A stretch of 64,000 bases of DNA from Streptomyces sp. H27-H1 (GCF_026627445.1 NZ_JAPNLJ010000006.1:124001-188000); one strand, 5' to 3'. Positions 28,208 through 37,798 are shown, counted from the first letter of the stretch. A program made the numbers and translations. The notes: generated from the sequence alone by a model not told the origin.

Positions 28208-28708
28208 ATGGCTAAAGAGATCTTGGGGACGAGCAGGGTGACTCTGTTCCCTCTGCTGCACCTGTGGCCAGACACGTACGGCGTAGCGGCCTACGCCAGC
28301 TACGGCCACTTCGGGACGTCCGCGGTTGTGGGCTACATCCCGATCCCGGAAGTACCTGACATCAGCTTCATGGACGTGGCAGCCCGGCATGTGAGCGGCG
28401 CCATGTCGGCAGTTAACTGGGTTCTCTGCACGGGATGGTCGTCCCGCACCGTCCCCAAGCCTGACAGCCTGGTTCTAGAAGACGTGCAGTGGCATCTTCA
28501 GGTGGACACGAGAGGCGACGCCGAGGGCGACAAGGGGAGCGGCTTCATGTACGGGCACTCTGAGCTCTACACGGGCCGGTTCACCCTCATCGACGGCGTG
28601 GAGGAAGTGGAAGAGGTAGTCAACGGCGCGGCCAGTAAGGCGCGCCGGCTGATCGTCAACGAGCCGCTGATGAAGCAGGCGCGTGAAGTGCTGCCGCTGC
28701 CGCGCTGA
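28208..28708 (+). CDS. Protein of unknown function near the attachment site
   Basis: The 166-residue product starts at ATG 28208 after GAGGAGAG. It seems a single alpha/beta domain (VTLFPLLHLWPDTYGVAAYASYGHFG, then a C-terminal helix EEVVNGAASKARRLIVNEPLMKQAREV). No family is recognised. Genes beside attachment sites are often accessory cargo. Confidence 0.65.
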   Translation: MAKEILGTSRVTLFPLLHLWPDTYGVAAYASYGHFGTSAVVGYIPIPEVPDISFMDVAARHVSGAMSAVNWVLCTGWSSRTVPKPDSLVLEDVQWHLQVDTRGDAEGDKGSGFMYGHSELYTGRFTLIDGVEEVEEVVNGAASKARRLIVNEPLMKQAREVLPLPR

Positions 28709-28719
28709 CCTGGTTACTG

Positions 28720-28749
28720 GGCCCCGATCACCCCATGGTGGTCGGGGCC
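28720..28749 (+). terminator. Terminator hairpin
   Basis: GGCCCCGA-tc-ACC pairs with GGT-gg-TCGGGGCC around CCAT and is followed by TTG. Downstream, 28,750-28,880 is noncoding and contains an AT-rich patch (around 28,805-28,850). Confidence 0.7.
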
Positions 28750-28880
28750 TTGCTGTTTCCGCAGGTGGGGGCCGCGGAGTGAGGGAAGCGCAAGCGCCGG
28801 ATGGCAATTTTTCAGACGTTCATAAATGGCTGGTATCTGTAGAATTTGACGGATCACCCAAGACGCGGTGTCCTGCGTCC

Positions 28881-29084
28881 ATGACCAGGAAAACGAGTGG
28901 CAGCGCCGGTGCCCGTCGTCAGGCTCCTGCATTCGAACTGCACCCCGACGGGGTCGATTTGAGCGTAGATCACGTCCCCAACAACCCCGTTGCGTGGCTC
29001 GGACTCGGGCTCTGTGTCGCAGGTGTCGGGCTGCTGCACTTCAGCGGGGCCGTCGGGCCTAGCGCGCCGCCTACGCCGACATGA
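28881..29084 (+). CDS. Small membrane protein at the phage right end
   Basis: The 67-residue product from ATG 28881 has an N-terminal soluble half and one membrane segment (VAWLGLGLCVAGVGLLHFSGAVG). No clear ribosome site precedes it. It is the last phage gene before the inferred junction. Confidence 0.5.
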   Translation: MTRKTSGSAGARRQAPAFELHPDGVDLSVDHVPNNPVAWLGLGLCVAGVGLLHFSGAVGPSAPPTPT

Positions 29085-29107
29085 TGGGGGTTTCGCGTAT
29101 TCGCAGG

Positions 29108-29530
29108 TCAGGCAGCCAGCATCACATGCAGGTCACTACGGCTTGCGAAGGCAGTGCGGTAGGCGGTGACTCCGACCACGGCCAGCCACTGCGGACGCAG
29201 GCGCTCCACCTTGGCCGTCAGGATGCGGCCGCCCTCGCGGAACTCTTCCGCGCTCAGCTCGTCGGCGCGGGCCGTGGCGCGGGCCACGACGTTCGTGATG
29301 CCGAGGCGGTAGGTCGGCAACTCCTCCTGCTCGGAGGGGGCCAGCACGCGCGGGGTGAAGCCCGAGAGGTGCAGGACGGGCCAGAAGCGGTTGCCCGGGC
29401 GGGCGAAGTGGTAGCCCGTCGCGGCGGAGAGGAGGCCCGGGTTGATGCCGCAGAACAGGACACGAAGACCGCCCGCGACCACGTCCGGGAGGACGTGGTC
29501 GCGGGCGGCGTCCAGCTCTTCGGGGGTCAG
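29108..29530 (-). pseudogene. mug: Mismatch-specific uracil-DNA glycosylase, 3' end replaced by phage DNA
   Basis: The sequence LRVLFCGINPGLLSAATGYHFARPG and FRE...VVGVTAYRTAF is the N-terminal two-thirds of Mug/TDG (GINPG is the catalytic-loop motif). Family members have some 50-60 more residues, including the NPSG motif needed for DNA recognition; here they are replaced by ASRSDLHVMLAA. Residues TPEELDAARDHVLPDV upstream of GTG 29482 also belong to the family, so the natural start is near 29530 (a CTG overlapping the purB stop). GTG 29482 is the first standard start. The lost end should lie at the left phage junction. Confidence 0.8.
29110..29160. other. Inferred right attachment junction (attR) inside mug
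   Basis: Reading mug from its start (minus strand), the sequence follows the family through VVGVTAYRTAF and then becomes an unrelated 12-residue tail. The crossover therefore lies in about 29,110-29,160. The exact core cannot be set without the left junction or an uninterrupted relative. Confidence 0.6.
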
Positions 29531-30960
29531 AGGATCGACCCGGGGGTGTAACCCGCGGCTTCCGGGTGCTCCTTGGTGATCTCCTCGATGCGCGAGACCA
29601 CCGCGGCGACCTGGTCGCCCGCCGCGCCGGTGAAGGACAGCTTGTCGGCCATCAGGGCGTCCAGCTGGGCGCGGTCCAGCGGCATCCGCTCGTCGGCGGC
29701 CAGCTTCTCCAGCAGCTCGTTGCGCTCGGCACCCTGCTCGCGCATGGCGAGGGCGGAGGCCACGGCGTGCTCCTTGATTACCTCGTGGGCGGACTCGCGG
29801 CCCACGCCGGCCCGCACGGCGCCCATCAGGACCTTCGTGGTGGCGAGGAAGGGGAGGTAGCGGTCCAGCTCGCGGGCCACGACGGCGGGGAAGGCGCCGA
29901 ACTCGTCGAGGACCGTCAGGAAGGTCTCCATCAGGCCGTCGAGAGCGAAGAACGCGTCCGGCAGCGCGACCCGGCGGACCACGGAGCAGGAGACGTCACC
30001 CTCGTTCCACTGGTCGCCGGCCAGCTCGCCGGTCATCGACGCGTAGCCGCGCAGGATGACCATCAGGCCGTTCACGCGCTCGCAGGAGCGGGTGTTCATC
30101 TTGTGCGGCATCGCGGAGGAGCCGACCTGGCCGGGCTTGAAGCCCTCGGTGACCAGCTCGTGGCCGGCCATCAGGCGGATCGTCTTGGCGATCGAGGACG
30201 GCGCGGCGGCCAGCTGCACGAGGGCGGTGACCACGTCGTAGTCGAGCGAGCGCGGGTAGACCTGGCCGACCGAGGTGAAGGCCTGGCCGAAGCCGAGGTG
30301 GGACGCGATCCGCTGCTCCAGGTCGGCGAGCTTCGCGGCGTCGCCGCCCAGCAGGTCGAGCATGTCCTGCGAGGTGCCGACCGGGCCCTTGATGCCGCGC
30401 AGCGGGTAGCGGGTCAGCAGGTCGTCCAGGCGGCCGTACGCGACCAGCAGCTCGTCGGCCGCGGTGGCGAAGCGCTTGCCCAGGGTGGTCGCCTGCGCGG
30501 CGACGTTGTGGGAGCGGCCGGCCATGACCAGCTCGGCGTGCTCGCCGGCCAGCTTGCCCAGGCGGGCGAGGACGGCGACCGTGCGGTCCCGGGCCAGTTC
30601 CAGCGAGAGCCGGATCTGCAGCTGCTCGACGTTCTCGGTGAGGTCGCGGGAGGTCATGCCCTTGTGGACGTGCTCGTGGCCGGCGAGGGCGTTGAACTCC
30701 TCGATGCGGGCCTTCACGTCGTGCCGGGTGACCTTCTCCCGCTCGGCGATGGAGCCGAGGTCGACGGTCTCGAGGACGCGCTCGTAATCGGCGAGGGCCT
30801 CGTCGGGGACCTCGATGCCGAGATCCTTCTGGGCGCGGAGCACGGCGAGCCACAGCCGCCGCTCCAGCGTCACCTTGTACTCGGGGGACCACAGGACGGC
30901 GAGCTCCGCGGAGGCGTAGCGGCCGGCCAGGACATTGGGGATGCGGGGCTTGGCAGTCAC
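29527..30960 (-). CDS. purB: Adenylosuccinate lyase
   Basis: The 477-residue protein carries the fumarase/lyase signature GSSAMPHKMN with its catalytic Ser, plus TSRDLTENVEQ and GRSHNVAAQATTLGKR. It cleaves SAICAR and adenylosuccinate in purine synthesis. Length fits the actinobacterial form. It ends directly against mug, which would be read from the same transcript. Confidence 0.96.
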   Translation of the reverse strand: MTAKPRIPNVLAGRYASAELAVLWSPEYKVTLERRLWLAVLRAQKDLGIEVPDEALADYERVLETVDLGSIAEREKVTRHDVKARIEEFNALAGHEHVHKGMTSRDLTENVEQLQIRLSLELARDRTVAVLARLGKLAGEHAELVMAGRSHNVAAQATTLGKRFATAADELLVAYGRLDDLLTRYPLRGIKGPVGTSQDMLDLLGGDAAKLADLEQRIASHLGFGQAFTSVGQVYPRSLDYDVVTALVQLAAAPSSIAKTIRLMAGHELVTEGFKPGQVGSSAMPHKMNTRSCERVNGLMVILRGYASMTGELAGDQWNEGDVSCSVVRRVALPDAFFALDGLMETFLTVLDEFGAFPAVVARELDRYLPFLATTKVLMGAVRAGVGRESAHEVIKEHAVASALAMREQGAERNELLEKLAADERMPLDRAQLDALMADKLSFTGAAGDQVAAVVSRIEEITKEHPEAAGYTPGSIL

Positions 30961-31068
30961 GTGGAGGGATTCTACTTGGGCCGCGGCTGTGCGTTTACGC
31001 AGGTAGGGACCCCACCTGGGATTGTGCCTTGCTACGAGAGCGGCCGGTGCGGGCGGGGGCCCGGCGGG

Positions 31069-31860
31069 CTACACGAGCCGGTCGCCCGCCGGAGCCTCGT
31101 AGGGCAGCAGTTCCGGGCGCTTGGCAGGCAGGCCGTCCCCGCTGGAGCGGCCCGTCAGGCGGCGGCCGACCCAGGGGATCAGGTGCTGCCGGGCGAAGCT
31201 GAGGTCCTGCGAGCGGCGCGCGGCCCAGCCCGCGGACGCGACCGCCGGCAGTTCGGCGCGCCAGTCCGCCTCGGCCGGCAGGCCCAGGGACTGCCAGACC
31301 GCCTCGGCGACCCTGCGGTGGCCTTCGGCCGTCAGGTGCAGCCGGTCCACGTCCCACATCCGCTGATCGCCGAGCGCGGAGGACCCGTACAGGTCGACCA
31401 CGAGGGCGCCGTGCCGCGCGGCGAGCTCGTCGATGATGACGAAGAGCTCCTCCATGCGCGGGCGGAAACGTTCCATCACGGGACCGCTGCGGCCCGGCGA
31501 GCGCATCAGGACCAGCGTCCCGCAGGAGGGCGCCAGCAGGCCGACGGCCTCCTCCAGATGCCCGCGTACCCGGCCCATGTCCACCTTGGGGCGCAGGGTG
31601 TCGTTCAGCCCGCCGACGAGGGCCACCACATCGGCGCCCATCGCGGCGGCCGCGGGCGCCTGCTCCCCGGCGATCTGCCCGATCAGCTTGCCGCGGACCG
31701 CGAGGTTCGCGTAGCGGAAACCCGGCTCGCGCGCGGCGAGGCGGTCGGCGAGCAGATCGGCCCAGCCCCGGTAGGAGCCGTCGGGAAGCAGGTCCGACAT
31801 GCCCTCGGTGAAGGAGTCGCCGACCGCGACAAAACTGGTGTAACGCGCATTCATCTCCAT
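31069..31860 (-). CDS. SGNH/GDSL hydrolase
   Basis: The 263-residue protein has GDSFTEGM (block I, catalytic Ser), GGLND (block III) and DRLHLTAEGH (block V, Asp and His). These define an SGNH esterase or lipase. There is no signal peptide, so it probably works in the cytoplasm. ATG 31860 or ATG 31854 may be the start. It lies alone between purB and the CBS genes. Confidence 0.9.
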   Translation of the reverse strand: MEMNARYTSFVAVGDSFTEGMSDLLPDGSYRGWADLLADRLAAREPGFRYANLAVRGKLIGQIAGEQAPAAAAMGADVVALVGGLNDTLRPKVDMGRVRGHLEEAVGLLAPSCGTLVLMRSPGRSGPVMERFRPRMEELFVIIDELAARHGALVVDLYGSSALGDQRMWDVDRLHLTAEGHRRVAEAVWQSLGLPAEADWRAELPAVASAGWAARRSQDLSFARQHLIPWVGRRLTGRSSGDGLPAKRPELLPYEAPAGDRLV

Positions 31861-31932
31861 GGCGGGAGCGATGCTACCGCGCGGTACCCAGGTCCCGCAG
31901 GCGGGGCCGGGGTACCGCGCAGGCAGGGCGGG

Positions 31933-32952
31933 CTACGCCGACGCGGGCCTGCCGAACAGCTCCCGCAGGACGTCCTCCATCGTGACCAGGCCCGTCATGG
32001 CCCCGTCCGGCCCGAGGACCGCCGCGAGGTGCGTACGGCTGCGCCGCATCGCGGTCAGCACGTCGTCCAGCGGGGTCTCCGCCCGGACCTGCGCGATCGG
32101 CCGCAGCGCGGAGACCGGGAAGGGCTGGTCCCGCTCCGCCGCGTCCAGCGCGTCCTTGACGTGCAGGTACCCGAGGATCCGGCGCTGAGCGTCGATCACC
32201 GGGAATCGGGAGTACCCCGATTCGGCGGACAGCCGCTCCAGTCCGGCGGGCGTGATGCCCTCGCGGGCCGGAACCACCCGGTCCGCCGGCAGCACCACAT
32301 CGGTCACCGGCCGCCGCCCCAGCTCCAGGGCGTCGTACAGCCGCTCGCTCGCGCGGCCGTCGATGAGTCCCGCGTCGCTGGAGTCCTTGACGATCCGGGC
32401 CAGCTCGTCGTCCGAGAAGGTCGCCGCGACCTCGTCCTTGACCTCCACCCGCAGCAGGCGCAGCAGGGCGTTGGCGAAGGCGTTGATCGCGAAGATCACC
32501 GGCTTCAGGGCCCGGGTCAGCGCCACCAGCGGCGGTCCGAGCAGCAGGGCGGTCCGCACCGGCTCGGCCAGTGCCACGTTCTTCGGCAGCATCTCGCCGA
32601 AGAGCATGTGCAGGTACGTGGCCACCGCCAGCGCCACCACGAAGGAGATCGCGTGCGTCAGCCCCGACGGCACCCCGAGGAAGTCGAACGCCGGGGTCAG
32701 CAGGTGGGCGATGGCCGGTTCGGCCACCACACCCAGCACCAGGGTGCACAGCGTGATGCCCAGCTGGGCCGCCGCCATGAGCGCCGACACGTGCTCCAGG
32801 CCCCACAGCACGGCGCGCGCCCTGCGGTCGCCCTCTTCGGCATGGGACTCGATCTGGCTGCGCCGCACGGAGATCATGGCGAACTCCGCGCCGACGAAGA
32901 AGGCATTGACGACAAGGGTCGCCAGGCCGATCAGCAACTGGACGGCGGTCAT
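31933..32952 (-). CDS. CNNM/CBS-domain membrane protein (hemolysin C-like), short form
   Basis: The 339-residue protein has an N-terminal CNNM domain with three to four membrane segments (including VVNAFFVGAEFAM and MLFGEMLPKN) and a CBS pair (TDVVLPADRVV, YLHVKDALDA, TGLVTMEDVLRELFG). CorC/CNNM proteins are implicated in Mg2+ or Co2+ transport. The C-terminal CorC_HlyC domain is missing. Its start overlaps the stop of the next gene by 4 bases, so the two may work as a heteromer. Confidence 0.88.
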   Translation of the reverse strand: MTAVQLLIGLATLVVNAFFVGAEFAMISVRRSQIESHAEEGDRRARAVLWGLEHVSALMAAAQLGITLCTLVLGVVAEPAIAHLLTPAFDFLGVPSGLTHAISFVVALAVATYLHMLFGEMLPKNVALAEPVRTALLLGPPLVALTRALKPVIFAINAFANALLRLLRVEVKDEVAATFSDDELARIVKDSSDAGLIDGRASERLYDALELGRRPVTDVVLPADRVVPAREGITPAGLERLSAESGYSRFPVIDAQRRILGYLHVKDALDAAERDQPFPVSALRPIAQVRAETPLDDVLTAMRRSRTHLAAVLGPDGAMTGLVTMEDVLRELFGRPASA

Positions 32953-34289
32953 CGGGCCTCCTCCCTACCATCACCGGGCGTCGGTTCGACCGGCACGTGC
33001 AACAGCACCCGCGCGGCCCGCCGCCCACTCGCGTCCACCACCTCCAGGAGCCAGCCGCCGAGCTCCAGGCTGTCGCCGACCAGCGGGATCCGTCCCAGCT
33101 CGGTCGCTATCAGGCCGGCCAGCGTCTCGTACGGGCCGTCCGGTACGCGCAGCCCGATCCGCTGGAGCTGGTCGGTGCGCGCGGAGCCGTCCGCGGAGAA
33201 CAGGGCGCGCCCGGAGCCGTCCTCCCCGGCCGGGGCCAGGTCGGCGGTCTCGTGCGGGTCGTGCTCGTCGCGGACCTCGCCGACGACCTCCTCGACGATG
33301 TCCTCGAGCGTGGCCACACCGGCCGTGCCGCCGTACTCGTCGATGACCACGGCCATCGTCTGCTTGCCCGACAGGCGGTCCAGCAGCCGGTCCACGGTCA
33401 GCGACTCCGGTACGAGGAGGGGCTCGCGCAGCAGCTGCGACACCGGATGGCGGTGCCGCTCCTCCGCCGGCAGGGCCAGTACGTCCTTGATGTGGACGGT
33501 GCCGACGACGGTGTCCAGGCTGCCCCGGTAGACGGGGAACCGGGAGAGGCCGGTGGCGAGCGTCGCGTTCGCCACGTCCTCGGCGGTGGCCTGCACGTCG
33601 AGGGCGGTGACCTGGACCCGCGGGGTCATGACGTTCTCGGCGGTCAGATCGGCGAGGTTCAAGGTCCGCACGAACAGTTCGGCGGTGTCCTTCTCCAGGG
33701 AGCCGGCCTTCGCGGAGTGCCGGGCCAGGGCAGCCAGTTCCTTCGGGGTGCGCGCCGAGGCGAGCTCCTCCGCGGGCTCCATGCCGAACCGGCGGACCAT
33801 GTGGTTCGCCGTGGTGTTCAGATGGCTGATGAAGGGCCTGAAGGTACGGCTGAAGATTCGCTGCGCGGTGGCTACCCGCTTGGCGACGGCCAGCGGGGAG
33901 GAGATCGCCCAGTTCTTGGGGACCAGCTCGCCCACGACCATCAGGACGATGGTCGACAGCACGGTGCCCAGGACCAGGGCGGTGGAGGAAGCGGCCGCGG
34001 CGGACAGCCCCACGGCCTCGAAGGGGCCCTTCAGGAGGGCGGTGATCGAGGGCTTGGAGATCATGCCGATGACCAGGCCGGTCACCGTGATGCCGAGCTG
34101 GGCGCCGGAGAGCTGGAACGTCAGGCTGCGGACCGCGGCCAGGGCGCTGTCGGCGCCGCGTTCACCGCGTTCGACGGCCCGCTCCAGCTCACTGCGCTCG
34201 ATGGTGGTCAGCGAGAACTCGGCCGCGACGAAGACTCCACAGGCAAGGCAGAGCAGCAGCGCCACGACGAGCAGGAGGACTTCGGTCAT
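32949..34289 (-). CDS. CNNM/CBS/CorC membrane protein (hemolysin family)
   Basis: The 446-residue protein has the CNNM membrane domain (VFVAAEFSLTTIERS, VGELVPKNWAI), two CBS motifs (MTPRVQVTALD, GTVHIKDVL) and a C-terminal CorC_HlyC domain (VIDEYGGTAGVATLEDIVEEVVGEV). It is the first gene of a two-gene operon with the shorter paralogue. A role in divalent cation efflux or homeostasis is inferred from the family. Confidence 0.9.
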   Translation of the reverse strand: MTEVLLLVVALLLCLACGVFVAAEFSLTTIERSELERAVERGERGADSALAAVRSLTFQLSGAQLGITVTGLVIGMISKPSITALLKGPFEAVGLSAAAASSTALVLGTVLSTIVLMVVGELVPKNWAISSPLAVAKRVATAQRIFSRTFRPFISHLNTTANHMVRRFGMEPAEELASARTPKELAALARHSAKAGSLEKDTAELFVRTLNLADLTAENVMTPRVQVTALDVQATAEDVANATLATGLSRFPVYRGSLDTVVGTVHIKDVLALPAEERHRHPVSQLLREPLLVPESLTVDRLLDRLSGKQTMAVVIDEYGGTAGVATLEDIVEEVVGEVRDEHDPHETADLAPAGEDGSGRALFSADGSARTDQLQRIGLRVPDGPYETLAGLIATELGRIPLVGDSLELGGWLLEVVDASGRRAARVLLHVPVEPTPGDGREEAR

Positions 34290-34617
34290 CGGTCCTTCAC
34301 CTCCGTCCCATGATCAGCCAGGAGGAGGGGTGTCGCGCGCTGTCGCGTACGGGAAGGGAGGGGACTGGGAGGCTCGCCCATGGACGGACGCTCACACCTT
34401 TCGCTTGGAGATGGAGAAGGAGAAGACGAAGAAGAGGTACAGCTGCCTACATGGTAAAGGAAAGGCAAAACGAACGGATCGTCCCTTCGGCGGACGGGTG
34501 ACCCGTCCGGCCGTGCCGGGGCCGGATGTCAAGGATCTTCGCATCGAACCCGCGCCGGTGTCTCGGTGGGCGGAAGTCGGTGGCGGGCCGGCAACCGGTC
34601 GTGCTTGGCTCCCGGGC
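34290..34617. other. Intergenic region between divergent genes
   Basis: This 328-bp gap should hold promoters for the CBS operon (-) and the GNAT gene (+). I see a perfect hairpin, GGACGGG-tga-CCCGTCC at 34492-34508, and an A/G-rich stretch near 34410-34475. No RNA gene or further coding frame is supported. Confidence 0.6.
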
Positions 34618-35049
34618 ATGACCGATCTGCACATACGGGCCGCTACGGCGGCCGATGCCGAGGACGTGCTCGCCTTCTGGAAGGAAGCGGCCGAGGGCAC
34701 GTCGATCACGGACGACGCGGCCGGCGTGACCCGGCTCGTCACCCGTGATCCCGACGCCCTGATTCTCGCGGAGAGCGACGGCCTCCTGGTCGGGTCGGTG
34801 ATCGCAGGCTGGGACGGCTGGCGCGCTTCCCTGTACCGGCTCGCCGTGCTGCCGTCCCGCCGGAGGCAGGGCATCGCCTCGGCGCTCCTGGATGCGGCCG
34901 AACGGCGCTTCGTGGCCGTCGGGGGTCGCCGGGGTGACGCGATGGTCCTCGAAGCGAACGAACCGGCGCAGCGGGCGTGGGCCGCCGCGGGCTACCACCG
35001 CGAGGATCACTGGCGGCGCTGGGTCAAGCCGCTGGGGGAGTCGGCGTGA
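34618..35049 (+). CDS. GNAT-family N-acetyltransferase
   Basis: The 143-residue protein has IRAATAADAEDVLAFW, a central strand (LVGSVIAGWDG) and the acetyl-CoA loop VLPSRRRQGIASALLDAAE (motif A, RxxGxA). The substrate cannot be told. ATG 34618 is the first start in the conserved region. The stop overlaps the lipoprotein start. Confidence 0.9.
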   Translation: MTDLHIRAATAADAEDVLAFWKEAAEGTSITDDAAGVTRLVTRDPDALILAESDGLLVGSVIAGWDGWRASLYRLAVLPSRRRQGIASALLDAAERRFVAVGGRRGDAMVLEANEPAQRAWAAAGYHREDHWRRWVKPLGESA

Positions 35050-35687
35050 AGGCGGCCACCGGCGCCCGTGCGCGTACCCGCGCCGTACCCCTGCTCCTCG
35101 CCGCCGCGGTGGCCGCAGCGCTCGCGCTGACCGGCTGCGGTACGAGGACCGCGGGGGCCGGGGGCGCGGAGGAGCCCCCGGCGCCGTCCGCGGCGCCCTC
35201 CGTGGACTACGCCGCCCAGGCGGCCGCCGCGGTCGCCCGCCACGACAAGCTGTTCCCCGAGATCGCGGCCCGGTGCGCCGACACGGCAGTGGCCGGCGCC
35301 GAGCCGACGGCGGGAGAGCTGCCCGCGGATCCCGAGGCACGCAAGTACGCGGAGAACCACGCCTACAAACAGCAGGCGGAGCTCACTCCCCGGGCCGAGT
35401 GCCGGGGCGACGCGCACGCCGCGCGGATCAAGGCGGCGCTGCTTGGCGGCTCCGGCGGGAAGGGCGCGCCGCACACGGTGGAGGAGCTCCGCGCGGTCCT
35501 GACCGGGCTGGGGTACGGGTTCGAGGGCGGGGGCGTGTACGGATCCGGGGCGGTGAACGTCTCGTTCGTCCTGTCGGTCCCCGAGAGCGGCCCGTGTGTG
35601 ACGGGCCGGCTGGGCCCGCCGGTGAGCGTCAAGGCGCACGGGATGTACGTCGAGGGCGGCTGCCCGGAGCCCCGCGGAGGTCACTGA
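35046..35687 (+). CDS. Secreted lipoprotein, unknown function
   Basis: The 213-residue protein starts at GTG 35046 (GTGA overlap). A basic N-terminus, a hydrophobic stretch and LALTGC give a lipobox with Cys near 30. The rest has paired Cys (RCADTAV, RAECRGD, GPCVTG, GGCPEP) that probably form disulfides outside the cell. No family is recognised. Confidence 0.8.
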   Translation: MKAATGARARTRAVPLLLAAAVAAALALTGCGTRTAGAGGAEEPPAPSAAPSVDYAAQAAAAVARHDKLFPEIAARCADTAVAGAEPTAGELPADPEARKYAENHAYKQQAELTPRAECRGDAHAARIKAALLGGSGGKGAPHTVEELRAVLTGLGYGFEGGGVYGSGAVNVSFVLSVPESGPCVTGRLGPPVSVKAHGMYVEGGCPEPRGGH

Positions 35688-35763
35688 CCTGCGCGGCCCG
35701 GCTCCGGGACCTCCGCCGCACGCTCCCTGTTGGGCGTCCGTCCCGGAGCCCGCCCCGACGCCG

Positions 35764-36465
35764 TCAGTCCGTCGGCGCCGACCAGGTGCCGTGCAGGGGC
35801 GCCGCGATCCAGCCTGACGCCGAGGCGCGGAAGACGGCCGGGGTGAGGGCGGCGGCGCCGGCCGGGACGGCGCCCAGGAGGGGGAGTCCGGATACCGAGG
35901 GCAGGTCGGCCAGGTTGCAGCGGGCCGCCAGGTCGGGTTCGGCCGGCCAGCTGCCGATGACCACGCCCGGGGAGGTCAGGCTCCGGGCCCGGAGGGCTTC
36001 CGCCGTGAGGGCGGTGGAGTTGAGGGTGCCGAGCCCCGCCGGAGCCACGATCAGCACCGGAGCGCCGAGCAGGCGGGCCGCGTCCGCCAGGGTGTGGCCC
36101 GCCTCGTCGAAGCGGACCAGGAGGCCGCCCGCGCCCTCGACCAGGACCAGGTCGTGGGAGAGGGCGAGCTCGCGGGCCGCCTGCGCGATCCGCTCCGGGG
36201 AGACCGTCGGGAGGCCCGCACGCCGGGCCGCCGTGTCCGGGGCCAACGGTTCCGGATAGCGGGCCAGTTCCACCGTGGTGACGGCCGGGCCGGCCAGTCG
36301 GCCGACCTCCGCCGCGTCTCCGGGCTCGTCCGGGCCGACGCCCGTCTGGGCCGGCTTCAGGACGGCCACCGAGAGACCCGCGGCGAGCGCGGCCGCCGCG
36401 ACGGCCGAGGTGACGACCGTCTTGCCGATTTCGGTTCCCGTCCCCGAGACCACCAGGACCGCCAT
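35764..36465 (-). CDS. bioD: Dethiobiotin synthetase
   Basis: The 233-residue protein has the P-loop variant [21 protein letters not shown] and VEGAGGLLV, all typical of BioD. It closes the ureido ring of dethiobiotin from DAPA and CO2 with ATP. It is the last gene of the bioB-bioA-bioD operon. Confidence 0.95.
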   Translation of the reverse strand: MAVLVVSGTGTEIGKTVVTSAVAAAALAAGLSVAVLKPAQTGVGPDEPGDAAEVGRLAGPAVTTVELARYPEPLAPDTAARRAGLPTVSPERIAQAARELALSHDLVLVEGAGGLLVRFDEAGHTLADAARLLGAPVLIVAPAGLGTLNSTALTAEALRARSLTSPGVVIGSWPAEPDLAARCNLADLPSVSGLPLLGAVPAGAAALTPAVFRASASGWIAAPLHGTWSAPTD

Positions 36466-36466
36466 G

Positions 36467-37798
36467 TCAGGCCTCCTTCGCGGCCGCGAGCACGGCCCGG
36501 CAGATGCGGGCCACGTCGGCGTCGCCCGTCACGAACGGCGGCATCGTGTAGATCAGGTCCCGGAACGGGCGCAGCCAGACGCCCTCCCGGACCGCCGCCG
36601 CCGTGGCGCGGCCCATGTCCACCGGGTGATCGAGCTGGATGACGCCGATCGCGCCCAGGACCCGTACCTCCTGGACGCCGGGCAGGTCCGCGGCCGGGGC
36701 CAGGCCCTCCAGCAGGGCCGTCTCGATGCGCTTGATTTCGCGCTGCCAGTCCTGTCCGAGCAACAGGTCGATGGAGGCCAGGGCCACCGAGGTGGCCAGC
36801 GGGTTGCCCATGAAGGTCGGCCCGTGGGCCAGGACCGGGACCTCGCCCCGCGAGATGCCGTCCGCGACCCGCTCCGTGCAGAGCGTGGCGGCCAGCGTGA
36901 GGTACCCGCCGGTCAGCGCCTTGCCCAGGCACATCACGTCCGGGGTGATCCCGGCGTGGTCCGCCGCGAACAGCGCGCCCGTGCGGCCGAAGCCCGTGGC
37001 GATCTCGTCCAGGATCAGCAGCACGTCGAACTCGTCGCACAGCTCCCGCAGCACCCGCAGGTAGCCCGGGTTGTGGAAGCGCATGCCGCCCGCGCCCTGG
37101 ACGACCGGCTCCACGATCACGGCCGCCAGTTCGTCCCGGTGCGCGGAGAACAGGGAGCGCAGGTGGGCGACGTAGGACTCGTCCAGGGGAGTGGAGAAGC
37201 CGCTCGGCGGGGCGTCCCCGAAGAGCTGGCGCGGGAGGATGCCCGACCACAGCTCGTGCATGCCGCCCTCGGGATCGCAGACGGCCATCGGCTGCCAGGT
37301 GTCCCCGTGGTAGCCGCCGCGCCAGGTGAGGAGGCGGCTCTTCTCGGGCCGGCCCACCGACCGCCAGTACTGGAGGCACATCTTCACCGCGACCTCGACC
37401 GAGACCGAGCCGGAGTCGGCGAGGAAGACGTGCTCCAGACCGGCCGGGGTGAGCTCGACGAGCTTCGCGGCCAGCCGGACGGCGGGCTCGTGGGTGAGCC
37501 CGCCGAACATCACGTGCGACATCCGGCCGAGCTGGTCGGTGACCGCCTCGTTCAGCGCCGGATGGTTGTACCCGTGGATCGCCGACCACCAGGACGACAT
37601 GCCGTCGACCAGCTCGTCCTGCCCCTGCGAGGGTTCGGCCAGCCGCAGGCGCACCCCCGAGGCGGAGGCGACGACGAGCGGCTCCTGCCGCCCGGGCATC
37701 GGGCCGTACGGGTGCCAGACGTGCTGCCGGTCCAGCGCGAGCAGTTCGGCGGCCGGCAGCGCCTCGGGCGAGTGGTGCGCGGGGCGCTGGTCAGGCAT
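36467..37798 (-). CDS. bioA: Adenosylmethionine-8-amino-7-oxononanoate aminotransferase
   Basis: The 443-residue PLP enzyme has [38 protein letters not shown] (PLP-binding Asp) and [10 protein letters not shown] (Schiff-base Lys). It converts KAPA to DAPA using SAM. I use ATG 37798, which overlaps the bioB stop; an upstream in-frame start at 37822 lies inside bioB. It lies one base from bioD. Confidence 0.95.
   Translation of the reverse strand: MPDQRPAHHSPEALPAAELLALDRQHVWHPYGPMPGRQEPLVVASASGVRLRLAEPSQGQDELVDGMSSWWSAIHGYNHPALNEAVTDQLGRMSHVMFGGLTHEPAVRLAAKLVELTPAGLEHVFLADSGSVSVEVAVKMCLQYWRSVGRPEKSRLLTWRGGYHGDTWQPMAVCDPEGGMHELWSGILPRQLFGDAPPSGFSTPLDESYVAHLRSLFSAHRDELAAVIVEPVVQGAGGMRFHNPGYLRVLRELCDEFDVLLILDEIATGFGRTGALFAADHAGITPDVMCLGKALTGGYLTLAATLCTERVADGISRGEVPVLAHGPTFMGNPLATSVALASIDLLLGQDWQREIKRIETALLEGLAPAADLPGVQEVRVLGAIGVIQLDHPVDMGRATAAAVREGVWLRPFRDLIYTMPPFVTGDADVARICRAVLAAAKEA

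Larger units (their letters stand above)
1..29150. mobile_element. Right part of a temperate phage / prophage (early region), continuing beyond the left edge
   Basis: The block holds phage replication and early genes (primase/helicase, family A polymerase, Gp3-like directionality factor, methyltransferase, HNH nucleases, sigma factor) in overlapping plus-strand operons. It ends at a mug gene that lacks its conserved C-terminus, which I infer to be the attachment site. There is no integrase, terminase, capsid, tail or lysis gene, so the element must extend left of position 1. The Gp3-like factor suggests a serine integrase of the phiC31 kind, but that enzyme is not seen here. The left limit is only the window edge. 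Confidence 0.85.

Noticed and set aside
28208..28708. The 166-residue protein beside attR as the integrase
   Set aside because: It has none of the serine or tyrosine recombinase motifs and is too short for a large serine integrase.
1..29150. A CRISPR array or defence island in the phage arm
   Set aside because: I found no array of direct repeats with unique spacers and no cas gene. The Cas4-like nuclease is alone and fits phage replication.
29566..33531. A plus-strand frame of 1321 codons
   Set aside because: It is the shadow of purB, the SGNH hydrolase and the CBS genes on the other strand. The product is Gly/Arg/Val/Asp-rich without any domain, as expected from high third-position GC.
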